Positions 43,093 to 50,722 of a stretch of DNA of 64,000 bases are shown here, piece after piece; the stretch's first letter is position 1; the number at the start of each line of letters is the position of its first letter. A program made the position numbers and the translations under genes. The DNA comes from Marinoscillum pacificum (GTDB lineage Bacteria > Bacteroidota > Bacteroidia > Cytophagales > Cyclobacteriaceae): NCBI RefSeq assembly GCF_024714495.1, contig NZ_JAMZMJ010000001.1, positions 992,001 to 1,056,000 on the forward strand, read 5' to 3'. A model generated the notes under the pieces. That model saw only the letters and a list, made by a program, of their open reading frames with translations. It did not search any database and was not told the DNA's origin.

Positions 43093-43875
43093 TTAAGAGT
43101 TTCCGTAAAGGTTAGATTCCCCTCCGTCTATTGCGATAGTTTGTCCACTTACATAGCCATTCTCTTCACTTAATAAGTAAGAAACGAAATTTCCAACATC
43201 TTTTGGATCTCCCAAATGTCTTGTAGGGTTGTGCTGTGCATATTCCGCTTCTGCGGCTTTAGGGTCATCTGGATTCACTTGTTTAAATGCTTCCGCTACC
43301 ATTGGTGTTAGAATAGCGCCTGGAGCAATTGCATTGGTCAAAATACCATCTTTTCCATATTCAATCGCTGCATTTTTGGTCATACCTGACACAGCATGCT
43401 TACTAGCTACATAGGCAGTTTGATTGACGACTCCTCTGATACCACCCACTGAAGCTACATTGACAATTCTACCGAATCCTTGCTTTTGCATATGTGGAAT
43501 TACGTATCGCAAGCCATAATAAACTCCCATGAGGTTGATGTCTATTACCTTTTTAAATACATCCAAATCGTATTCAGTCATCGGAGCCTGGCGCCCTTCG
43601 ATTCCTGCATTGTTGTAGAACCCATCAATTCGTCCAAATTTTTCGATGGTCTTATTCACATAATTCTTTACAGCTTCTTCATTGGATACATCAGCTACCA
43701 CTGTTAATGTTTCCAATCCATCAAAATCCTTCGTAAGTGAAGCTTCTGCTTCTTTTAGTTTCTCCTCATTGTAATCAACTAGTACTAATTTCGCACCTTT
43801 TGCAGCCAAACTCTGTGCTGCAGCATAGCCAAGTCCCATGGCTCCTCCTGTGATTATTACTACTTTATCTTTCAT
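43093..43875 (-). CDS. Short-chain dehydrogenase/reductase (SDR)
   Basis: A 260-residue NAD(P)-dependent classical SDR. Cofactor motif GGAMGLGYAAAQSLAAKGAKLVLVD with Asp favouring NAD, NNAG motif (YNNAGIEG), catalytic Ser in VNVASVGGIRG, Tyr-x-x-x-Lys in AYVASKHAV, and AIAPGAILTPMV. The start is the ATG next to the MKDKVVIITGG motif; an upstream in-frame GTG-like reading adds 14 residues without support. Substrate unknown, close in style to glucose/3-oxoacyl dehydrogenases. A perfect 16-bp palindrome overlies the probable promoter. Confidence 0.9.
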   Translation of the reverse strand: MKDKVVIITGGAMGLGYAAAQSLAAKGAKLVLVDYNEEKLKEAEASLTKDFDGLETLTVVADVSNEEAVKNYVNKTIEKFGRIDGFYNNAGIEGRQAPMTEYDLDVFKKVIDINLMGVYYGLRYVIPHMQKQGFGRIVNVASVGGIRGVVNQTAYVASKHAVSGMTKNAAIEYGKDGILTNAIAPGAILTPMVAEAFKQVNPDDPKAAEAEYAQHNPTRHLGDPKDVGNFVSYLLSEENGYVSGQTIAIDGGESNLYGNS

Positions 43876-43889
43876 GATCTTTTTTATTA

Positions 43890-43905
43890 GTATGTATATA
43901 CATAC
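43890..43905. promoter_or_regulatory. 16-bp palindromic operator candidate upstream of the SDR gene
   Basis: GTATGTATATACATAC is a perfect palindrome 15 nt ahead of the SDR start. Its inner TATGTATA serves as a possible -7 element, 17 nt from a TTTG (minus-strand, plus-strand CAAA at 43922-43925). A repressor of TetR or similar type bound here would block the promoter. The gene for the repressor is not visible nearby. Confidence 0.5.
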
Positions 43906-44120
43906 AACCTTAACCATTATGCAAAGTTCCTTTAATGCGTCATTTTAACACATTTATTTTAACCTCTAAAATTTTAGCACTAAAGACCAATCTCATAACC
44001 TACAGATTACCAATCAATTGACCTACAATATTAGATTTAGAATGCTTTAACAATTATTAAGATACATCGGTATTACACATTGAAAGGAAGCGAATAAATT
44101 ACTTTCAGCATAACTCCATA

Positions 44121-45407
44121 ATGATGTTCAAACTGAAAAGATTAACCTTAATAGCGACAGTCGTTAGCTTTCATTTCGCCAATTCTCAGAAAATAATAGA
44201 GGGCAGAATAATTGATAAGGAAACCTCTGAGCCAATTCCTTTCGCTCACATGTATGATCCTGAGAACGGCTTGGGTACTACAACCAATTTACTTGGAGAG
44301 TTTATACTTGATTACCCCGAATCTCTCGAGAGCATTAGCCTAAGAATTTCTCACATTGGGTATGTTTCAACAGACATGTTACTCTATTCTAATTCTGATT
44401 TTTTGGAACTGACATTAATTCCTCAAACCGAATTATTAAATGAAATAGTGGTCTCCCCCAAAGACCCTTACCAGCTAGTGGAACAATGCATCCAATCAAT
44501 AAAGGAAAACTATCCCACAGATGGTTATACGCTCAATGGTTTTCAACGAGAAGTCATAACCATTACTGATGAATATGTACAATTGCTAGAAGCAGAATAC
44601 TCAACCATTCTTGATGATGGTGGATCCAATAGTTATCTAATAGACGGACGATTTGCTGAAAACAAGCCCTACAGAATCAAGGACAATTTGTGGAACGACA
44701 AACGCGGAGGATTTTACGCTTTGGGTATTACTTCGCTGGGTGCATCCAATCTACCTGAGGAAGAATCTTTCTTAGGAGTACCTATTAAAAAGATTGAGAA
44801 ATATTACCAATTGTCATATGATGGAACTACCGACCTAGCCATAGGAAATGCCCATCAAATATCATTTCAACCATTTGAACAAGTCAAGAAACCATTGGTT
44901 ACTGGAACCCTATACATCGATATAGCCACAAACGCACTAGTGGAGATGAATTACCACATTGCGGATCGACAGAAGACCTTTCTAAAGACTAACAAAAACT
45001 GGAAAGGCAATGACCTATCTACCGCTCCTGCAGTTAAAAAAGTCTTTATAAAAGATGAAAAGCGCACCCTAAAATACCGCCCATTTGGTGAAAAATGGTT
45101 TCTGAGTTCCATTATTCATGATATTAAATTCATAGCTGAAGTAAAGCTACCCGTCAAATCCATTGCTGAGAGTAAGCCATTACACCTTCACCTTGAGCAA
45201 GTTGTCACGAACATATCCCCATCCGCTTCCTCTCCTGATGTTCCCGAAGTACCAACAGAGATGTATTATTTCCAGGTGCATCTGAAGAATAATGCCGAAA
45301 GCTATGATTCATCACATTGGAATCAACCAACAGGTATTAAAAGTAATATTGATAATACATCAATTATTAGAGACTTGACATTGAAGAATAAAACTGTGAA
45401 TGAATAA
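44121..45407 (+). CDS. Carboxypeptidase-like regulatory domain protein, exported
   Basis: A 428-residue protein with a signal peptide (about residues 1-23, cleavage near ANSQK). Residues about 25-110 form a CarboxypepD_reg-like beta-sandwich (IEGRIIDKETSEPIPFAHMYDPENGLGTTTNLLGEFILDYP). The remaining 300 residues are a beta-rich domain beginning with LNEIVVSPKDPYQLVEQCIQSIKENYP, like the DUF5686-type envelope proteins lacking the barrel. Likely outer-membrane-facing periplasmic protein; function unknown. Convergent with the Kunitz-domain gene 13 nt further on. Confidence 0.8.
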   Translation: MMFKLKRLTLIATVVSFHFANSQKIIEGRIIDKETSEPIPFAHMYDPENGLGTTTNLLGEFILDYPESLESISLRISHIGYVSTDMLLYSNSDFLELTLIPQTELLNEIVVSPKDPYQLVEQCIQSIKENYPTDGYTLNGFQREVITITDEYVQLLEAEYSTILDDGGSNSYLIDGRFAENKPYRIKDNLWNDKRGGFYALGITSLGASNLPEEESFLGVPIKKIEKYYQLSYDGTTDLAIGNAHQISFQPFEQVKKPLVTGTLYIDIATNALVEMNYHIADRQKTFLKTNKNWKGNDLSTAPAVKKVFIKDEKRTLKYRPFGEKWFLSSIIHDIKFIAEVKLPVKSIAESKPLHLHLEQVVTNISPSASSPDVPEVPTEMYYFQVHLKNNAESYDSSHWNQPTGIKSNIDNTSIIRDLTLKNKTVNE

Positions 45408-45420
45408 CCATTGAAGCAAC

Positions 45421-46005
45421 CTACTTAACGCAACATGCCTGACATTCTTCTAACGTTTCAAATGGTATATTACCTCCACATCCACCCCAATTGAACGATT
45501 CACATTTTCTTGTTTCCTGATTGAAATAAAAATAAGTATTCATCGCTCTGCAAGGACCTCCTTTTGGGATTAACATACAACGATCTACTGGTTCTAAAGA
45601 TCTGTCAGAAGTTGTCTTTGTGAACTTCAATCGACCATTTCTTATAGTTATCACCAATGAAGTTTCACTCTTAGAGTCTAATAAAAAGTAATCCAACATT
45701 TGTGACTTATAGGATGTCAAATCCATTGGAGGCGTATCCTTTCCCATTATCACAACAAGATCATTTTCTAAATCAGATCTTCCCAAAGTTTCTGTAGAAT
45801 ACCAGGTTCTTACTTCTCCAGTCTCATCCCAAAAGTTTAAATATTTTTCATCAAAAAAAGCCAGTTCAAATACTTTATCAGCTGAAATGAATAAGGTATC
45901 TGTCGACTCATTAGCAAGAAAATACTCTAATCTCCAGTTATCATTTTGAGCAGTAACCAATTGTGTACAGACAATTAAAAAAAGAAATCCAGTTATTTTT
46001 TTCAT
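45421..46005 (-). CDS. Secreted protein with C-terminal Kunitz/BPTI domain
   Basis: A 194-residue protein: signal peptide MKKITGFLFLIVCTQLVTAQ, a unique N-terminal domain (about 21-138), and a Kunitz/BPTI-type domain at residues about 143-192. Six cysteines (143, 152, 168, 176, 188, 192) have the BPTI spacings 9, 16, 8, 12 and 4; the fourth is 13 in BPTI. The GPCRA, YFYF and WGGCGGN motifs are present. The P1 position after the second Cys is Arg153, which predicts inhibition of trypsin-like serine proteases. Kunitz domains are rare in bacteria. The N-terminal part (IVITIRNGRLKF) is reminiscent of small lipocalin-like domains. Convergent with 44121-45407. Confidence 0.75.
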   Translation of the reverse strand: MKKITGFLFLIVCTQLVTAQNDNWRLEYFLANESTDTLFISADKVFELAFFDEKYLNFWDETGEVRTWYSTETLGRSDLENDLVVIMGKDTPPMDLTSYKSQMLDYFLLDSKSETSLVITIRNGRLKFTKTTSDRSLEPVDRCMLIPKGGPCRAMNTYFYFNQETRKCESFNWGGCGGNIPFETLEECQACCVK

Positions 46006-46064
46006 AGTGAAGAATCCAGGTTTATAACATTTGAAATTAAATCCGTTTTTTGTTACTTAAACAA

Positions 46065-46979
46065 ATGAAGTCTCATTATTCACCCCTGATCATGCTAATT
46101 GGATTATTAATCCTGACATTTAGCGGCTGCAAAGAAGAAACAGAAACCCCCAATCCACTTTCGGGAAATGAACAAATCTCCATGAAGTTTGATGGAAAAT
46201 ATGCAGCTCAAGACTCTGGCTCAAGTGTGATCTATTACAACCAATACCTCAGCATCAATTCATTTGGTATCACCGGATTTAGAGACAACTTCTTACAATA
46301 CTCGTTTGAATTTAATGGCATGTATGATGGCACGCTCAACGTAAATCTAATTAATGAGTTAAGCTTAACTTTTATAGAAATAGACTACACCAATGTTCGT
46401 TTTACAAACTTCACACCTACAGATGGCCACTTCATAATCACAGAGTTTGACTCAATTAACAATTCCGTCTCAGGTGAATTTGAAATGACTCTTGAAAATG
46501 ATGAACACACCAGAAAGATCGAAATCAAAGAAGGCAAACTTCAAGATCTTCCATTTGCTGAACTCTTCTGTCAACCGAATTGGCCGGTCTTTACTCATGA
46601 TTCCACTTCCATATACAATAAATGGGGAATTGTCGGTATAAGAGATGAAGATGGAAACATGGACTACCCGCCCTGCGACAGTTCTCCTTTTATCACTATT
46701 ACCCCACAATCTAAAAACGAGGACTCTGAAAACTTCCAAGGATCTGACTCGAGTAATGGGTTCATCGGCAAAGCGTCTATTGATGAAGAAAATCAAACGA
46801 TAACAGTTGGAGAATTAGTCAGTACGCTCGCATTTGCCAACATTTGGAATGTTGATTACAGCCGCAAATTCATGGAAATTTTGAATGACGCGACTGTTCA
46901 TTATCAATTCTCAGATACAGAACTTATAATATCTAAGGAGAACTCCGAAATGGAATTGGTGTTTGTGCCGGTGGAGTAA
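46065..46979 (+). CDS. Hypothetical lipoprotein
   Basis: A 304-residue product begun at the ATG giving a lipobox (FSGCKEE, Cys near residue 22); an in-frame TTG five codons upstream is less likely. The mature protein is rich in beta strands (QISMKFDGKYAAQDSGSSVIYYNQYLSINSFG, TFIEIDYTNVRFTNF) and ends in MELVFVPVE. It contains two central cysteines (LFCQPNWP, DYPPCDSS). No family recognised. Divergent from the Kunitz gene, so the two may share regulation (inference). Confidence 0.65.
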   Translation: MKSHYSPLIMLIGLLILTFSGCKEETETPNPLSGNEQISMKFDGKYAAQDSGSSVIYYNQYLSINSFGITGFRDNFLQYSFEFNGMYDGTLNVNLINELSLTFIEIDYTNVRFTNFTPTDGHFIITEFDSINNSVSGEFEMTLENDEHTRKIEIKEGKLQDLPFAELFCQPNWPVFTHDSTSIYNKWGIVGIRDEDGNMDYPPCDSSPFITITPQSKNEDSENFQGSDSSNGFIGKASIDEENQTITVGELVSTLAFANIWNVDYSRKFMEILNDATVHYQFSDTELIISKENSEMELVFVPVE

Positions 46980-47010
46980 ATCACTAACCTTCACATTTAT
47001 TATTAGAATG

Positions 47011-47042
47011 AAAAAACCCGTCCAGTGTATACTTAGACGGGT
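47011..47042 (-). terminator. Terminator of the phhA-his operon
   Basis: ACCCGTC (47016-47022) and GACGGGT (47036-47042) pair over a 13-nt loop; on the minus strand a six-T run follows. It starts 28 nt after the hisIE stop. Confidence 0.8.
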
Positions 47043-47069
47043 CTTAAAATATCTACTTTGATAGAGAAC

Positions 47070-47666
47070 TTACTTCTTATGTCTTCCCTCCAGTACCTTC
47101 ACCACATCGTCTAGTGAGTAGCCTTTGTGAGCCAATAGTACCATCAGGTGATAAAGCAAATCAGCTGATTCATTGAGGAACAAGTCTTCATTGTCATCTT
47201 TTGCTTCGATCACCACCTCTACAGCTTCCTCTCCTACTTTCTGAGCTACTTTATTGATTCCTTTTTTGAATAAACTAGCCGTGTAAGACTCATCTGATGG
47301 ATTGTTCTTACGGTCCTCTATAATGTCTCTCAGGTGATTCAGAAAAGTGATCGGATTACTATTCGCTTCATCAAAGCAGGTGTCTGCGCCAGTATGACAA
47401 GTTGGGCCCTGAGGTTCTGCTTTTACTAAAATGGTATCCTTATCACAATCTTCAGCTATACTTTTAACCATCAAGAAGTTACCAGATGTTTCACCTTTCA
47501 CCCAAAGACGATCCTTGGAGCGACTAAAGAATGTCACTTTACCTGTTTCTTCCGTTTGTTTCAATGCCTCAGCATTCATGTAGCCGAGCATCAATACTTT
47601 TCCAGTTAAGCTATCTTGTATGACTGCTGGCAGCAGTCCTCCTCCTTTTTCGAAATCCGGTGACAT
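47070..47666 (-). CDS. hisIE: Bifunctional phosphoribosyl-AMP cyclohydrolase / phosphoribosyl-ATP diphosphatase
   Basis: A 198-residue fusion carrying the second and third steps of histidine biosynthesis. HisI part (residues about 1-105): DCDKDTILVKAEPQGPTCHTG with metal-binding Asp and Cys residues. HisE part (about 108-195): EEAVEVVIEAKDDNEDLFLNESADLLYHLMVLL, a MazG-like acidic helix pair that binds magnesium. The start codon overlaps the hisF stop by 1 nt. Order hisH-A-F-IE is standard. Confidence 0.95.
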   Translation of the reverse strand: MSPDFEKGGGLLPAVIQDSLTGKVLMLGYMNAEALKQTEETGKVTFFSRSKDRLWVKGETSGNFLMVKSIAEDCDKDTILVKAEPQGPTCHTGADTCFDEANSNPITFLNHLRDIIEDRKNNPSDESYTASLFKKGINKVAQKVGEEAVEVVIEAKDDNEDLFLNESADLLYHLMVLLAHKGYSLDDVVKVLEGRHKK

Positions 47667-48421
47667 TATAATCGTATTGGTAAATTTTGTTTTGCTAATT
47701 CGTTTTTCAAGTGTTTGATCTCTACTTCCTTATAGTGAAATATACTGGCAGCTAAAGCCGCGTCTGCCTTGCCATTGTGGAAGATATCAGCGAAGTGGGC
47801 TTCATTTCCTCCTCCACCAGAAGCAATCACAGGAATGCTCACAGCCTCTCCAACTCGCTTGGTTAAGTCCAGTGCAAATCCGGATTTGGTTCCATCATGA
47901 TCCATAGAAGTCAACAAGATCTCTCCTGCACCTCTTTCTGCCACCTCCTTAGCCCAGGCAATCGTTTCTAGCTCTGTTGGTTTGGTACCACCATGTGTAT
48001 GAACGAAATCCACTCCATCTACATTTCGGCTATCTATGGCTACTACGATACATTGAGATCCAAACTCCTTCGCTAGTTCGTTGATCAAACCAGGGTTTTT
48101 CACCGCAGAAGAATTAATAGACACTTTGTCTGTACCTGCACTAAGCAGAGCACGAACATCTTCTACAGAACTTATGCCTCCTCCAACAGTAAAAGGTATA
48201 TGAATAGCTGATGCCACTTTTTTTACCAGATCAATCAAAGTTTTACGCTTCTCAAGAGTTGCTGAAATATCCAAAAAGACTAATTCATCTGCTCCTTCTA
48301 GTGTATAACGTTCCGCAAGCTCCACTGGATCTCCAGCATCACGAAGCTCCACAAAGTTGACGCCCTTCACGGTGCGACCATCTTTGATATCCAGACAAGG
48401 TATGATTCTTTTTGTTAACAC
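47666..48421 (-). CDS. hisF: Imidazole glycerol phosphate synthase, cyclase subunit HisF
   Basis: A 251-residue (beta/alpha)8 barrel that takes ammonia from HisH and PRFAR to form imidazole glycerol phosphate and AICAR. Motifs: [20 protein letters not shown] with catalytic Asp, [63 protein letters not shown] (second catalytic Asp) and PVIASGGGG. Full length. Spaced 41 nt from hisA. Confidence 0.97.
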   Translation of the reverse strand: MLTKRIIPCLDIKDGRTVKGVNFVELRDAGDPVELAERYTLEGADELVFLDISATLEKRKTLIDLVKKVASAIHIPFTVGGGISSVEDVRALLSAGTDKVSINSSAVKNPGLINELAKEFGSQCIVVAIDSRNVDGVDFVHTHGGTKPTELETIAWAKEVAERGAGEILLTSMDHDGTKSGFALDLTKRVGEAVSIPVIASGGGGNEAHFADIFHNGKADAALAASIFHYKEVEIKHLKNELAKQNLPIRL

Positions 48422-48462
48422 TTTTTCTATCGTTTAATAGGCTCTGGTTTATCGACATTCAA

Positions 48463-49176
48463 TCATATTGATGCCAGCTCTTCCAAAGTTATATGTCCTT
48501 CATAAAAAGCTTTACCGACTATAGCTCCGTAAAGTCCCTGTTCTTTCAATTGGATCAGATCCGATTTTCCAGACACTCCTCCACTAGCTATCAATTTCAG
48601 TTCAGGAAACTCACCCAATATTTTCTGATACAGCTCAAAAGATGGCCCCTGAAGCACTCCATCTTTGCTGATATCGGTACAAATCACGTATTCAATTCCA
48701 AGCTGAAGGTAATACTCCAGATACTCCATCAAATCAAGATCTGAAGACTCCTGCCATCCTGAAACCATCACTTTTTCATCCAGCACATCTGCGCCTAAAA
48801 TGATTTTTTCAGCTCCGTACTCTTCGATCCAGCTTTTGACTTCTTCACGGTTGTTCGCAGCAATGCTCCCAGCGGTAACTTGCTTAGCACCTGCTTCTAA
48901 AACCTTCTCCAGATCCTTTCTAGTCTTCACACCTCCTCCAAAATCAACAGTCAAATTGGTTGAAGAAGTGATCGATTGTAAGGTTTCTAAATTAACGACA
49001 TTCTTTGCTTTAGCTCCATCCAAATCAACTACATGCAATCGTTGAATGCCTGCATCTTCAAATGCTTTAGCTACTGCAGCCGGATTGTCAGAATACTCTT
49101 TCTTTTGGTTGTAATCGCCTTTGGTTAGGCGAACACATTTACCCCCTATGATGTCTATTGCAGGTATGATATGCAT
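48463..49176 (-). CDS. hisA: 1-(5-phosphoribosyl)-5-[(5-phosphoribosylamino)methylideneamino]imidazole-4-carboxamide isomerase HisA
   Basis: A 237-residue (beta/alpha)8 barrel isomerase, step 4 of histidine biosynthesis. Motifs: HIIPAIDIIGGKCVRLTKGDY (catalytic Asp8), LHVVDLDGAKAKN, VDFGGGVKTRKDLEKVLEAGA, ICTDISKDGVLQGPSFELY (catalytic Asp in TDISKDG) and LIASGGVSG. Starts 1 nt from the stop of hisH. Confidence 0.96.
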   Translation of the reverse strand: MHIIPAIDIIGGKCVRLTKGDYNQKKEYSDNPAAVAKAFEDAGIQRLHVVDLDGAKAKNVVNLETLQSITSSTNLTVDFGGGVKTRKDLEKVLEAGAKQVTAGSIAANNREEVKSWIEEYGAEKIILGADVLDEKVMVSGWQESSDLDLMEYLEYYLQLGIEYVICTDISKDGVLQGPSFELYQKILGEFPELKLIASGGVSGKSDLIQLKEQGLYGAIVGKAFYEGHITLEELASI

Positions 49177-49177
49177 G

Positions 49178-49762
49178 TTAAAGCTTTAAGAAATTGTCTA
49201 AAAGTTTCATTCCTGCCTCAGCACTCTTTTCGGGGTGTGGCTGTATGGCATAGTAATTATTCTTGTTCAATGCTGCACTGAATGCCATTGGATATTCAGC
49301 TACCGCGACGGTCTCTTCACAAACGGGCACATAGTAGCTATGAACGAAATACAAATAATCTCCTTCACTGATTCCGTTCATGATTGGAGACTTCAATTGA
49401 TGAATATCATTCCAACCCATGTGAGGAACTTTTACTTCAGAAGAATCAAATCGAAGTACTTTTTGAGGTATGATTCCAAGACATTCCGTATCATTTTCTT
49501 CAGATGACTCACACATCAGCTGCATGCCCAGGCATACACCTAAGAAAGGCTGATTTAGAGATTTCAATACCTGATCCAACCCTTTTTCTTTCAGGCTTTT
49601 CATTGCAGAGCTAGCCTCTCCTTGTCCAGGAAATATCACTTTATCTGCAGACTGAAGAAATTCAGGATCATCTGACAAAATGGGTTCAACACCCAGTCTA
49701 TTCAATGCAAATGTCAATGACTGAACATTCCCAGCATTGTATTTAACTATTGCTACTTTCAT
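49178..49762 (-). CDS. hisH: Imidazole glycerol phosphate synthase, glutamine amidotransferase subunit HisH
   Basis: A 194-residue class I glutamine amidotransferase that supplies ammonia to HisF. Oxyanion and nucleophile loop FLGVCLGMQLM (Cys in GVCLG), His-x-Glu in YAIQPHPEKS, and the HisH opening MKVAIVKYNAGNVQSLTFALNRLG. The start overlaps the phhA stop by 1 nt (TAATG), which implies translational coupling to phenylalanine hydroxylase. Confidence 0.96.
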   Translation of the reverse strand: MKVAIVKYNAGNVQSLTFALNRLGVEPILSDDPEFLQSADKVIFPGQGEASSAMKSLKEKGLDQVLKSLNQPFLGVCLGMQLMCESSEENDTECLGIIPQKVLRFDSSEVKVPHMGWNDIHQLKSPIMNGISEGDYLYFVHSYYVPVCEETVAVAEYPMAFSAALNKNNYYAIQPHPEKSAEAGMKLLDNFLKL

Positions 49763-50505
49763 TAGACAGTTACCACTTTTCCTTCGTGCTCGGCTACCAT
49801 CTCAGCCAAAATTCTCTTTACTTCCGGGATGCTGTTATACAGCTGTTCATAGGATTCAATCACAAAGTAACGATCCTGAAAAACATTCTTTTTGTATGGC
49901 GTATTGGCAATTACCTGCACATCAAACGAATATTTTGGAGGCTCTTCACTCAGCGAAAACTTGGTTTCACCGGCACTTGATAAAATACCAGCTCCGTAGA
50001 TTCTCAGACCAGCTTCTTCCTGAATCAATCCAAACTCCACCGTAAACCAGTACACTCGAGAAAGTATTTCAATCGCATAATCATTGCCGACATATTGCAA
50101 ACCGATATTGCTCAATGCTTCCAAAAAATCCACGAAAGACTGATTACTCAATAATGGTACATGAGCAAAAACATCATGAAACATGTCAGGCTCTTCCAGG
50201 TAATCCAGTTCTTTCATTTTCCTTAACCAGGTGGTCGCTGGAAAACGTTTATTGGACATCAACTCGAAGAATGTATAATCCGGTACAATACCTGGAACAA
50301 CAGCCAATTTCCAACCTGTCAACTGCTGAAGTACTTCGTTCGTTTCATCGAATTTTGGAATAGCATCTTCTACAAAATTCACTTTATTCAACCCCTCCAG
50401 ATAGGCAGTACTGGCAGCAGTTGGAAGGTTCCCCATCTGACGCTTGTAGAGGATCTGCCATACTTCAAAATCCTCCTTCGTGTAATTGCCGTAAATCTGT
50501 TTCAT
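49762..50505 (-). CDS. phhA: Phenylalanine 4-monooxygenase
   Basis: A 247-residue monomer-type bacterial phenylalanine hydroxylase that makes tyrosine from phenylalanine using a tetrahydropterin and iron(II). Iron ligands His110 and His115 (FHDVFAHVPL) and Glu157 (FTVEFGL) are all present. The YTKEDFEVWQILYKRQ opening and FELMSNKRFPATTWLR region are typical. It lacks the regulatory ACT domain, as bacterial enzymes do. It is the first gene of the unit phhA-hisHAFIE, with a strong -7 element upstream. Confidence 0.93.
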   Translation of the reverse strand: MKQIYGNYTKEDFEVWQILYKRQMGNLPTAASTAYLEGLNKVNFVEDAIPKFDETNEVLQQLTGWKLAVVPGIVPDYTFFELMSNKRFPATTWLRKMKELDYLEEPDMFHDVFAHVPLLSNQSFVDFLEALSNIGLQYVGNDYAIEILSRVYWFTVEFGLIQEEAGLRIYGAGILSSAGETKFSLSEEPPKYSFDVQVIANTPYKKNVFQDRYFVIESYEQLYNSIPEVKRILAEMVAEHEGKVVTV

Positions 50506-50536
50506 AAAGGGTTATCTAATCAAATTTAGAAAGCCG

Positions 50537-50544
50537 CAAAGATA
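50537..50544 (-). promoter_or_regulatory. -7 promoter element of the phhA-his operon
   Basis: On the minus strand TATCTTTG matches TAnnTTTG exactly, ending 31 nt before the phhA ATG. No good -33 box is seen at 17-23 nt. Confidence 0.55.
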
Positions 50545-50722
50545 ACCACTATCGACTCTAGCATGGCCTAAAAATCAATTATTCTGCTTCAGCAAAACGT
50601 TTATTAAACTTCATTTAACTGGCAATTGTCGTTATCCAACTAAATTCATCAAAGTCATTGGTTATCTCTAAGCATTTTTGAAATGTATCCTGTAAATTAA
50701 AGATTGATATAGTTGGGTTAGT

